NCBI RefSeq assembly: GCF_001297015.1
Contig: NZ_LIGE01000044.1
Coordinates: 1 to 64,000 of the forward strand
Direction of reading: 5' to 3'
DNA length: 64,000 nt
Source: Pseudomonas sp. RIT-PI-r
GTDB taxonomy: Bacteria > Pseudomonadota > Gammaproteobacteria > Pseudomonadales > Pseudomonadaceae
Under the pieces are notes generated by a model, which searched no databases, had not been told where the DNA came from, and worked only from the letters and a program-made list of their open reading frames with translations. Numbering within the stretch: position 1 is the stretch's first letter; each line of letters begins with the position of its first letter. The position numbers were made by a program, and so were the translations under genes. Positions 1-8,063 of this stretch are shown here, in pieces.

Positions 1-75
1 GTCTACTGGAGTAGACATCGTATCGCCCGAATCGACTTGAACTTGCAGATCGTCACGGCAGGTAAGAAGATCTAA
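1..75 (+). pseudogene. 3' end of an open frame, possibly a transposase (partial at window edge)
   Basis: Frame 1 is open from the first base and ends at TAA 73-75, giving a 24-residue C-terminus rich in Arg, His and Ile. Four bases downstream lie two 16-bp direct repeats, as at the ends of some insertion sequences, so this may be the tail of a transposase gene. The fragment is too short to assign to a family, and whether the full gene is intact cannot be seen. Confidence 0.35.
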
Positions 76-79
76 AACC

Positions 80-118
80 GTCCACCATGTCTCCGAACAT
101 GTGTCCACCATGTCTCCG
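80..118. repeat. Two 16-bp direct repeats, possible insertion-sequence end
   Basis: The 16-mer gtccaccatgtctccg occurs at 80-95 and again at 103-118, 23 bp apart. It lies just after the stop codon of the partial frame at the left edge. Repeated short motifs at a terminus are typical transposase binding sites. The other end of the element lies outside the window, so this remains an inference. Confidence 0.4.
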
Positions 119-127
119 GTACATACA

Positions 128-430
128 CTCCCAGAGGGAGAGGGGACTGATCGTGGTGTTTGGGAGAGCTACGCCGACGTGCGATACCGCGTTGAACTCA
201 GGTTTTGAAACAGATCAAAAGCCCCTCACCCTAGCCCTCTCCCAGAGGGAGAGGGGACTGATCGTGGTGTTTGGGAGAGCTACGCCGACGTGCGATACCG
301 CGTTGAACTCAGGTTTTGAAACAGATCAAAAGCCCCTCACCCTAGCCCTCTCCCGGAGGGAGAGGGGACTGATCGTGGTGTTTGGGAGAGCTACGCCGAC
401 GTGCGATACCGCGTTGAACTCAGATTCTGA
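128..430. repeat. Tandem array of a 111-bp intergenic repeat (nearly three copies)
   Basis: Units start at 128, 239 and 350, an exact 111-bp period. Each begins with ctcccagagggagagggg (the third has cggagg) and contains gataccgcgttgaactcag. Copies one and two are almost identical. The third diverges after about 420, where a reverse-oriented copy of the terminal motif (gggagagggctggggtgagggg) closes the array near 481. An open frame runs through the array only because the repeat length is a multiple of three (37 codons); it shows internal repetition and no gene-like features. Confidence 0.85.
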
Positions 431-539
431 AAAGCTCACAAATCGGCTCCCTCTCCCTCGGGAGAGGGCTGGGGTGAGGGGCAGCCCCACCACAGAATCA
501 AAGCCCAGCACGCTGTGCTCCTCACCACTCAACAGGATG

Positions 540-850
540 AGCGTTAGCTCGGCTGCAGCTCTTGATCTGTAAGGCGACGTCGGAAGGCTGAGTGGAGGGG
601 TTGATCCGGGGGTGGGAGCGCAGCGACCGTTTGGCGCAGCCAAACACATCGAGAGGAGGTGCAGCGAAGCAAACCGTAGGCGATGCCCCCCGGATCGATC
701 CCGGAGCGAAGGAACCCCGAGCCCCAGCGAGCGGGCCGCACGCAGGAGCAAGCCTTTTTGGTTACTTTTTCGGCGTCTGGAAAAAGTGCCCCGCCGTAAG
801 GGCGGAACCCTAAGCCGCCGTTACCGCAGCAACGGATATGCACCCAACGA
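540..850. repeat. Long Pseudomonas-type intergenic repeat, no gene
   Basis: This GC-rich stretch contains the block gcctttttggttactttttc followed by gtctggaaaaagtgcc and cgccgtaagggcggaacc. I recognise this block as recurring between genes in many fluorescent Pseudomonas genomes. Small open frames occur on both strands but conflict with each other and lack ribosome binding sites. I see no gene between the array at 128-482 and the adaptor gene at 949. Confidence 0.55.
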
Positions 851-948
851 AACTGACAGCGCTGACAGCTAGCCGTCACCCTACTGACCCGCAGACAGGT
901 TTATAAAGACAACAACCCTGCCCAAACTCCGTCCGGCGCCCACCCCGC

Positions 949-2109
949 ATGCGAATCCAAAAGAACAAAGCCCTGCTCGCCACCCTATTGATCGTCCTCG
1001 CAGGCGCAGGTCTGTGGTACGCCCTGAAACCCGCCCCGACCAAACTCGCCACCCCCACCGCCATCCCGGTGCGAGTCATCGCGGTCAGCGAAAAAGACGT
1101 CCCCCGCTACACCAGCGGCATCGGCTCCGTACTCTCACTACACAGCGTCGTGGTGCGCCCACAAATAGACGGCATCCTCACCAAAATCCTCGTCAAAGAA
1201 GGCCAACTCGTCAAAACCGGCGACCTGCTGGCCACCATCGACGACCGCTCCATCCGCGCCAGCCTCGACCAGGCCCGCGCCCAACTGGGCGAAAGCCAGG
1301 CGCAACTGCAAGTCGCCCTGGTCAACCTCAAACGCTACAAACTGCTCACCGTCGACGACGGCATCTCGAAGCAGACCTACGACCAGCAACAAGCCCTGGT
1401 CAACCAACTCAAAGCCACCGCCCAAGGCAACCAGGCCTCCATCGATTCCGCACAAGTACAACTTTCCTACACGCAGATCCGCTCCCCGGTTACCGGCCGC
1501 GTCGGTATTCGTACCGTCGATGAAGGCAACTTCTTGCGCATGACCGATACCACCGGACTGTTCACCGTCACCCAGATCGACCCGATTGCCGTCGAGTTCT
1601 CGCTGCCCCAGCAAATGCTGCCGACCCTGCAAGGCCTGATCAGCGACCCGCAACGCGCACCGGTCAAGGCCTACATCGGCGCTGATACCGACGGCGAAAC
1701 CGGCAACCTGCTCGGCGAAGGTCACCTGACCCTGATCGACAACCAGATCAACGCCAACACCGGCACCATCCGCGCCAAGGCCGAATTCGCCAACGCCAGT
1801 CAAAAGCTCTGGCCCGGCCTGCTGGTCACGGTAAAAATTCAGACAGCCCTCGACAAAGATGCGTTGGTCGTACCGCCCACCGTCGTACAACGCGGCCTCG
1901 ACCAACATTTCGTTTACCGGGTAAACGGCGACAAAGTCGAAGCCGTGCAGGTACAGATGGTTTACCAAGGCAGCGGTCAGGACATCATCAAAGGCGTGAA
2001 GGCCGGTGACGTGCTGGTGACCGACGGCCAGTCGCGGCTCAAACCAGGTTCGACCGTGCAAGTCATGACCGAGCCGGCGCAGGTGGTGCAAGCGGAGCCG
2101 AAACCATGA
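949..2109 (+). CDS. RND efflux periplasmic adaptor (membrane fusion protein)
   Basis: This 386-residue protein has an N-terminal membrane anchor (about residues 8-26), then a lipoyl/coiled-coil hairpin region with a Gln/Ala-rich helix (about 95-165). Next come the conserved RSPVTGRVG segment and beta-barrel and membrane-proximal domains. It is the MdtA/AcrA-like subunit that links an inner-membrane RND pump to an outer-membrane channel. Its stop overlaps the pump start by four bases (ATGA at 2106), so the two are translationally coupled. The ATG at 949 gives a sensible anchor, although no strong Shine-Dalgarno sequence is visible. The substrate cannot be read from the sequence. Confidence 0.93.
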   Translation: MRIQKNKALLATLLIVLAGAGLWYALKPAPTKLATPTAIPVRVIAVSEKDVPRYTSGIGSVLSLHSVVVRPQIDGILTKILVKEGQLVKTGDLLATIDDRSIRASLDQARAQLGESQAQLQVALVNLKRYKLLTVDDGISKQTYDQQQALVNQLKATAQGNQASIDSAQVQLSYTQIRSPVTGRVGIRTVDEGNFLRMTDTTGLFTVTQIDPIAVEFSLPQQMLPTLQGLISDPQRAPVKAYIGADTDGETGNLLGEGHLTLIDNQINANTGTIRAKAEFANASQKLWPGLLVTVKIQTALDKDALVVPPTVVQRGLDQHFVYRVNGDKVEAVQVQMVYQGSGQDIIKGVKAGDVLVTDGQSRLKPGSTVQVMTEPAQVVQAEPKP

Positions 2110-5100
2110 AGGCGCACAAAGGCGTCTCTACGTGGTGCATCGATCACCCGGTCGCGACGATTCTGCTGACCATCGCGCTGGTGCTGGTCGGCCTGATTGC
2201 CTTCCCGCGTTTGCCCATAGCCCCACTGCCGGAAGCGGAATTTCCGACGATTCAGGTTTCCGCGCAGTTGCCCGGCGCCAGCCCCGACACCATGGCCTCG
2301 TCCGTGGCCACGCCGCTGGAGGTGCAATTCAGCGCCATCCCCGGCATGACACAGATGACCTCCAGCAGTGCGCTGGGCTCAAGCCTTTTGACCCTGCAGT
2401 TCACCCTCGATAAAAGCATCGACACCGCCGCGCAGGAAGTCCAGGCGGCGATCAACACCGCCGCCGGCAAACTGCCCAAGGACATGCCGACGTTGCCCAC
2501 GTGGAAGAAGGTCAACCCGGCCGACAGCCCGGTGCTGATCCTCAGCGTCAGTTCGACGCAAATGCCCGGCACCGAACTCAGCGACCTGGTGGAAACCCTG
2601 CTCTCGCGTCAGATCAGTCAGATCGACGGTGTAGGACAAATCAACATCACCGGTCAGCAACGTCCGGCGATTCGCGTACAAGCCTCGGCGGACAAACTGG
2701 CGGCGATAGGCCTGACCCTCGCCGACATTCGTCTGGCGATTCAGCAGACCAGCCTCAACCTCGCCAAAGGTGCGCTGTACGGCGAATCGAGCATTTCCAC
2801 GCTGTCGACCAACGACCAGCTCTTCCACCCCGAGGACTACAGCCAACTCATCGTTTCCTACAAGGATGGCGCGCCGGTTCACCTGCGCGATGTCGCCAAA
2901 GTCGTCAACGGTTCGGAAGATGCCTACGTGCAAGCGTGGGCCGGTGATCAACCCGGGGTGAACCTGGTGATCTCGCGCCAGCCCGGCGCCAACATCGTTG
3001 AAACCGTCGACCGCATTCAAGCCGCCCTGCCCGGCCTCGAAGCGATGCTGCCGGCCTCGGTGCAGGTGAAAACCCTGATCGACCGCACGCAGACCATTCG
3101 TGCCTCGCTGCATGAAGTCGAAATCACCCTGTTGATCGCGATCCTGCTGGTGGTCGCGGTGATGGCGCTGTTCTTGCGCCAATTGTCGGCAACCCTGATT
3201 GTTTCAGCCGTACTCGGGGTGTCACTGATCGCCAGTTTCGCCCTGATGTACATCCTCGGTTTCAGCCTGAACAACCTGACACTGGTGGCGATCGTCGTCG
3301 CGGTTGGCTTCGTCGTTGACGACGCGATTGTGGTGGTGGAAAACATCCACCGGCATCTGGAGGCCGGCGACGATATGCGCGAAGCGGCGATCAAGGGCGC
3401 CGGCGAGATCGGCTTCACCGTGGTCTCGATCAGTTTCTCGCTGGTGGCGGCGTTTATTCCGCTGCTGTTCATGGGCGGCGTAGTCGGTCGACTGTTCAAG
3501 GAATTCGCCCTGACCGCGACCTCGACCATCATGATTTCCGTGGTGGTGTCGCTGACCCTGGCGCCGACGCTGGCGGCGCTGTTCATGCGTAAACCGGTGC
3601 ACCACGCCCACACCAAACCGGGCTTCAGCGAACGTCTGCTCGGCTGGTACGAGAAAGGTCTGCGCCGCGTCCTCGCCCATCAGAAATTGATGATCGGCGT
3701 GTTCGGTTTATCGCTGGCGCTGGCCATCGGCGGTTACATCTTTATCCCCAAAGGTTTCTTCCCGGTGCAGGACACCGGTTTCGTCCTCGGCACCACCGAA
3801 GCCGCGGCGGATATTTCCTACGGCGACATGGTGAAAAAACACTTGGCCATGGCCGAAATCGTCGCCGCTGATCCGGCGGTTCAGGCGTTTTCCCATTCAG
3901 TCGGTGTCTCCGGCAGCAACCAGACCATCGCCAACGGCCGCTTCTGGATTGCCCTGAAAAAACGTGGCGACCGCGACGTCAGCGCCAGCCAGTTCATCGA
4001 CCGCATCCGTCCGCAACTGATGAAAGTCCCCGGCATCGTCCTCTACCTGCGCGCCGGCCAGGACATCAACCTCAGCTCCGGCCCGAGCCGCGCGCAGTAT
4101 CAATACGTACTCAAGAGCAACGACGGCGCGACCCTCGCAACATGGACGCAACGCCTCACGGAAAAACTGCGCAGCAACCCGGCGTTCCGCGACATTTCCA
4201 ACGATCTGCAACTGGGCGGCAGCATCACCCACATCAGCATCGACCGCAGCGCCGCTGCGCGTTTTGGCCTGACCGCCAGCGATGTCGACGAGGCGCTGTA
4301 CGACGCCTTTGGCCAACGCCAGATCAATGAATTCCAGACCCAGGTCAACCAGTACAACGTGATTCTGGAACTGGATACAAAACAACGCGGCAAGGCTGAA
4401 AGCCTCAACTATTTCTACCTGCGCTCACCGCTGAGTGGCGAGATGGTGCCGCTGTCGGCGCTGGCCAAATTCGACGCGCCGACCATTGGCCCGTTGTCGA
4501 TTGCCCACGATGGGATGTTCCCGGCGGCCAACCTGTCATTCAACCTCGCGCCCGGCGTGGCATTGGGTGATGCGGTGATTCTGCTCAATCAGGCCAAGGC
4601 CGAGATCGGCATGCCCACCGCCATCAGCGGCAATTTTCAGGGCGCGGCGCAGGCGTTCCAGAGTTCGCTGGCCAGTCAGCCGTGGCTGATTCTCGCGGCG
4701 CTGGTGGCGGTGTACATCATTCTCGGTGTGCTTTATGAAAGCTTCGTGCACCCGCTGACGATCATCTCGACGCTGCCGGCGGCAGGCTTGGGCGCAGTGA
4801 TCATGCTGTGGATCTGCGGTCAGGACTTTTCGATCATGGCGTTGATCGGTCTGGTGTTGCTGATCGGTATCGTCAAGAAGAACGGCATCCTGATGATCGA
4901 CTTCGCCCTCGAAGCGCAGCGCCATCGAGGCCTGTCGCCGCAGGAGGCGATTTTCGAGGCGTGCATCACGCGGTTCCGGCCAATCATCATGACCACCCTC
5001 GCCGCCCTGCTCGGCGCGCTGCCGCTAATGCTCGGTTACGGCACCGGCGCCGAATTGCGCCAGCCGCTGGGGATCGCGGTGGTCGGCGGTTTGCTGGTCA

Positions 5101-5207
5101 GCCAGATGCTGACGTTGTTTACCACGCCGGTCATATACTTATGGCTTGAGCGGCTGTTCCATCGGCCTAAGCCCGCGCCATTACCAGCGCTAGCAACCAC
5201 AGACTGA
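2106..5207 (+). CDS. RND efflux transporter, inner-membrane pump subunit
   Basis: The protein has 1033 residues, the normal length for the AcrB/MdtB-C family. It shows the twofold arrangement of 12 membrane helices with two large periplasmic loops. TM4 carries the proton-relay pair Asp405-Asp406 in VGFVVDDAIVVVENI, and a lysine pair sits in TM10 (VLLIGIVKKNGILMIDF). These place it in the hydrophobe/amphiphile-efflux group rather than the heavy-metal (CzcA) group. It overlaps the adaptor gene upstream and is followed after 8 bp by a response regulator. No outer-membrane channel gene is present, so it presumably borrows a TolC-type partner encoded elsewhere. Confidence 0.95.
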   Translation: MKAHKGVSTWCIDHPVATILLTIALVLVGLIAFPRLPIAPLPEAEFPTIQVSAQLPGASPDTMASSVATPLEVQFSAIPGMTQMTSSSALGSSLLTLQFTLDKSIDTAAQEVQAAINTAAGKLPKDMPTLPTWKKVNPADSPVLILSVSSTQMPGTELSDLVETLLSRQISQIDGVGQINITGQQRPAIRVQASADKLAAIGLTLADIRLAIQQTSLNLAKGALYGESSISTLSTNDQLFHPEDYSQLIVSYKDGAPVHLRDVAKVVNGSEDAYVQAWAGDQPGVNLVISRQPGANIVETVDRIQAALPGLEAMLPASVQVKTLIDRTQTIRASLHEVEITLLIAILLVVAVMALFLRQLSATLIVSAVLGVSLIASFALMYILGFSLNNLTLVAIVVAVGFVVDDAIVVVENIHRHLEAGDDMREAAIKGAGEIGFTVVSISFSLVAAFIPLLFMGGVVGRLFKEFALTATSTIMISVVVSLTLAPTLAALFMRKPVHHAHTKPGFSERLLGWYEKGLRRVLAHQKLMIGVFGLSLALAIGGYIFIPKGFFPVQDTGFVLGTTEAAADISYGDMVKKHLAMAEIVAADPAVQAFSHSVGVSGSNQTIANGRFWIALKKRGDRDVSASQFIDRIRPQLMKVPGIVLYLRAGQDINLSSGPSRAQYQYVLKSNDGATLATWTQRLTEKLRSNPAFRDISNDLQLGGSITHISIDRSAAARFGLTASDVDEALYDAFGQRQINEFQTQVNQYNVILELDTKQRGKAESLNYFYLRSPLSGEMVPLSALAKFDAPTIGPLSIAHDGMFPAANLSFNLAPGVALGDAVILLNQAKAEIGMPTAISGNFQGAAQAFQSSLASQPWLILAALVAVYIILGVLYESFVHPLTIISTLPAAGLGAVIMLWICGQDFSIMALIGLVLLIGIVKKNGILMIDFALEAQRHRGLSPQEAIFEACITRFRPIIMTTLAALLGALPLMLGYGTGAELRQPLGIAVVGGLLVSQMLTLFTTPVIYLWLERLFHRPKPAPLPALATTD

Positions 5208-5215
5208 GGCGGGTC

Positions 5216-5893
5216 ATGCGCGTTCTGATTATCGAAGACGAGGAAAAAACCGCGGACTATCTGCACCGCGGTCTGACGGAACAGGGTTACACCGTGGATC
5301 TGGCCCGCGACGGCGTCGAGGGTCTGCATCTGGCGCTGGAAAGCGACTACGCGGTGATCGTCCTCGACGTCATGCTGCCGGGCCTCGATGGCTTCGGCGT
5401 ACTGCGCGCATTGCGTGCGCGTAAGCAAACCCCGGTGATCATGCTCACCGCCCGCGAGCGTGTCGAAGACCGCATCAAAGGCCTGCGCGACGGTGCCGAC
5501 GATTACCTCGGCAAACCGTTTTCCTTTCTTGAACTGGTCGCGCGCCTGCAAGCGCTGACCCGACGCAGTGGCGGCCATGAACCGGTGCAGGTGAGCATCG
5601 CCGACCTGTGGATAGATTTGATCAGCCGCAAGGCCACCCGCGCCGGAACCCGACTGGATCTGACGGCCAAGGAGTTTTCCCTGCTCAGCGTTCTCGCCCG
5701 TCGGCAAGGTGAAATCCTTTCGAAAACCGCCATCGCCGAAATGGTCTGGGACATCAATTTCGACAGCGATGCGAATGTCGTCGAAGTGGCGATCAAACGC
5801 CTGCGCGCCAAGCTCGACGGGCCGTTCGACGAGAAACTGCTGCACACCATTCGCGGCATGGGTTATGTGCTGGAGAGCCGTGGTGTCCAGTAA
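5216..5893 (+). CDS. OmpR/PhoB-family response regulator (CusR/CopR-like)
   Basis: This is a 225-residue two-domain regulator. The receiver domain has acidic residues at EDEE (7-10), the phospho-acceptor Asp51 in VLDVMLPGLDG, the T of MLTARER and the K of YLGKPF. The C-terminal winged helix (about 125-222) ends in VEVAIKRLRAKLD and HTIRGMGYVLE. The receiver and output signatures are those of the heavy-metal subgroup (CusR, CopR, IrlR). It starts 8 bp after the RND pump gene and overlaps the sensor kinase, so it very likely controls the upstream efflux genes. Confidence 0.93.
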   Translation: MRVLIIEDEEKTADYLHRGLTEQGYTVDLARDGVEGLHLALESDYAVIVLDVMLPGLDGFGVLRALRARKQTPVIMLTARERVEDRIKGLRDGADDYLGKPFSFLELVARLQALTRRSGGHEPVQVSIADLWIDLISRKATRAGTRLDLTAKEFSLLSVLARRQGEILSKTAIAEMVWDINFDSDANVVEVAIKRLRAKLDGPFDEKLLHTIRGMGYVLESRGVQ

Positions 5894-7247
5894 CTCGATT
5901 GCCCTGCGCTTGAGCGGGATGTTCACGCTGGTGGCGCTGCTGGTGTTTCTGTTGATCGGCGGCGCGTTGTATCAACAGGTCGACAAAGGCTTGGGATTGC
6001 TCCCGGAAGCCGAGCTGGATGCGCGTTACAGCGTGCTCGAATCCACCGTTGGCCGCTTCGGTACGCCCGAACACTGGGTGAAGATCAACAACAAACTCAA
6101 GCTGCTCGGTGAAGAAGACAAGCGCATCAGTTTCTGGATCAGCAGCGGCGATCCGCAATACGAATACGGCAACCTTACGCCGCAGATCCGCGAGATCACC
6201 AATGGGCCGCTGGGCATGCGCGATCTGCAATTGCCGGGGCAGCCTTATCCACTGAAAGTGCTGGTGAGTGAATTTCCGGCCAAGGATCAGCGCCCACCGC
6301 TGCGCTTCATGATCGGTATCGATACCGAGACGTTTCATGAGACGCAGCACAACCTGTTGATCGCATTGATCGCCCTGGCGATTGTCGGTGTGTTGATGGC
6401 CTCGGCGCTGGGTTATTGGGTGGCGCGGATCGGCCTCAAGCCGTTGATCAAGCTGTCCCATGAAGCTCAACGACTGGCGCCACCCCTTCGCGCCGGGCGC
6501 TTGCGTTTGTCGCCGCTGCCACCGGAGCTTGAGCAATTTGTCGACTCGTTCAACTCGACGCTGGAACGGGTCGAGCAGGCCTACTCGCGGCTGGAATCGT
6601 TCAACGCCGATGTCGCCCACGAGCTGCGCTCGCCGCTGACCAATCTGATCGGCCAGACCCAAGTGGCGCTGACCCGTGGGCGCTCTGCCGAACACTATTT
6701 CGAAGTGCTGCAATCCAATCTTGAAGAGCTGGAGCGGCTGCGTTCGATCATCAATGACATGTTGTTTCTGGCCAGTGCCGATCAGGGCAACAAGGCGACC
6801 AAACTCACGTCCACTTCGCTGGCGGATGAAGTGGCAACGACGCTGGAATATCTGGATTTCATCCTTGAAGACGCACAGGTTGAAGTGCACGTCAGCGGTG
6901 ATGCGCTGGTGCAGATCGAGGTCGCGCATTTGCGCCGGGCGCTGATCAATTTGCTGAGCAATGCAGTGCAGCACACCGGGCCGGGACAGGTGATCGAGGT
7001 GCTTATTGAGGTTGAAGAGCATCAGGTGAGTATCGGTGTTGCCAACCCCGGAACGCCGATTGCCAGCGAGCATTTGCCACGGTTGTTCGAGCGCTTTTAT
7101 CGGGTGGATGCGTCGCGCAGTAATAGCGGGAATAACCATGGCTTGGGGCTGGCGATCGTCAAGGCGATTGCGTTGATGCATGGTGGGGATGTGTTTGTGC
7201 GCAGTGATCGGGGGATGAATACTTTCGGGATTTATTTGCCGGTCTGA
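5883..7247 (+). CDS. Sensor histidine kinase, heavy-metal type (CusS-like)
   Basis: The protein has about 454 residues. I place the start at GTG 5883 (an adjacent GTG is at 5880) because a GGAG lies 7 bp upstream and translation then begins just before the first membrane helix; the frame stays open further upstream inside the regulator. There is a TM at about 10-32, a periplasmic sensor region, and a second TM at about 160-180. HAMP and HisKA follow, with phospho-acceptor His246 in VAHELRSPLTN, then an ATPase domain with NLLSNAVQHT and HGLGLAIVKA. It overlaps the regulator by 11 bp. The input signal is unknown. Confidence 0.92.
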   Translation: MSSNSIALRLSGMFTLVALLVFLLIGGALYQQVDKGLGLLPEAELDARYSVLESTVGRFGTPEHWVKINNKLKLLGEEDKRISFWISSGDPQYEYGNLTPQIREITNGPLGMRDLQLPGQPYPLKVLVSEFPAKDQRPPLRFMIGIDTETFHETQHNLLIALIALAIVGVLMASALGYWVARIGLKPLIKLSHEAQRLAPPLRAGRLRLSPLPPELEQFVDSFNSTLERVEQAYSRLESFNADVAHELRSPLTNLIGQTQVALTRGRSAEHYFEVLQSNLEELERLRSIINDMLFLASADQGNKATKLTSTSLADEVATTLEYLDFILEDAQVEVHVSGDALVQIEVAHLRRALINLLSNAVQHTGPGQVIEVLIEVEEHQVSIGVANPGTPIASEHLPRLFERFYRVDASRSNSGNNHGLGLAIVKAIALMHGGDVFVRSDRGMNTFGIYLPV

Positions 7248-7250
7248 AAA

Positions 7251-7541
7251 GCCCCTCACCCTAACCCTCTCCCAGAGGGAGAGGGGACTGATTGGGGGAT
7301 GCTGCAGATGTGCACCGACCTGATCTTGATTCACCGAATCCATAATCGACTGGATCTTTCAGGTCGATGTACAACGCCAGACACCTCGGTCAGCTCCCTC
7401 TCCCTCCGGGAGAGGGCTGGGGTGAGGGGCTTTTGACTGGCATTGAAATATCCAGTCGAACTCAGGCTTTGAAGAGCATGGAGATCTGCTCCCTTCCCCC
7501 TCGCCCCCTTGGGGGAGAGGGCTGGGGTGAGGGGGTGATTT
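7251..7541. repeat. Cluster of cccctcaccct-family intergenic repeats
   Basis: The 42 bp at 7251-7292 match 221-262 with one difference. Two reverse-oriented copies lie at 7393-7429 and 7488-7537 (gagagggctggggtgagggg). The elements can pair with each other to form long hairpins. With the array at 128-482 they flank the RND/two-component operon on both sides. I see no gene between 7248 and 7650. Confidence 0.75.
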
Positions 7542-7650
7542 TTGCTCTTGCTGTAACAGTCATTTATGAAAATCACGCTGTTTCCCAACGCCCGGCAACC
7601 TTATCTTTGCCCGCACCAAACAGCACTCGCCAAGCGAGAAGGTTTTCAAG

Positions 7651-7872
7651 ATGTCCAACAGTATGGGTATTGCCAGCGCGTTCGTTTTGTCCTCATTGAT
7701 CCTGTCGCCGATGGCGATGGCTGAAGAATCGCAGTCGTTCGTAGCGCACAACGTCGCTCGCGCTCAGGCTTACGATCAGTATCAGGCTGAAGTGATGGCC
7801 AAGGCGCAAAATACCTCGCAAGCCCCGCAGGCTGCCACTTCCCAGATTCAATCGTCCGAGAAAGACAGCTGA
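7651..7872 (+). CDS. Small secreted hypothetical protein (73 aa)
   Basis: This short ORF is preceded by a purine-rich gagaagg about 8 bp from the ATG and followed about 70 bp later by a strong terminator. Residues 1-24 look like a signal peptide ending AMA, and the mature part is about 49 residues, rich in Ala, Gln and Ser, hydrophilic and low in complexity. No known domain is recognised. The signal peptide, ribosome binding site and terminator argue for a real gene. A periplasmic location is an inference. Confidence 0.65.
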   Translation: MSNSMGIASAFVLSSLILSPMAMAEESQSFVAHNVARAQAYDQYQAEVMAKAQNTSQAPQAATSQIQSSEKDS

Positions 7873-7942
7873 GTCGCGCATCGCGCCAACGTTTCCCTCG
7901 ACGCGGTTGTTTGGCTCTTCCCGTTCAACCGTCGTCATTCCA

Positions 7943-7969
7943 GGCCGCTGCCTTTCAGCGGCCTTTTTT
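7943..7969 (+). terminator. Rho-independent terminator
   Basis: A perfect 8-bp stem (ggccgctg / cagcggcc) with a 5-base loop is followed by six T. It lies about 70 bp after the small secreted protein gene and before the porin gene. Confidence 0.85.
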
Positions 7970-8063
7970 CGTTGTGGTCTGAAAGCCGTTTGGTTCGTCT
8001 GTAACAACAAGAAACATCGAGCGCCTCAAAATATAGAGGCGCCAGTTGACCCAAGGAGCTCCA

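Noticed and set aside
128..482. CRISPR array
   Set aside because: The repeats are 111 bp, directly abutting, with no unique spacers and no cas genes. They are a tandem duplication of an intergenic element.
87..572. Protein-coding gene across the tandem repeats
   Set aside because: The frame is open only because 111 is divisible by three. It has no ribosome binding site and its product is an internal repeat.
540..880. Small genes in the long intergenic repeat
   Set aside because: Several frames overlap on both strands, none with a start signal, and the DNA resembles a dispersed non-coding repeat.
5709..5882. Longer N-terminus for the sensor kinase
   Set aside because: The extension lies inside the response-regulator gene, reads as basic low-complexity sequence and precedes the natural start next to GGAG.
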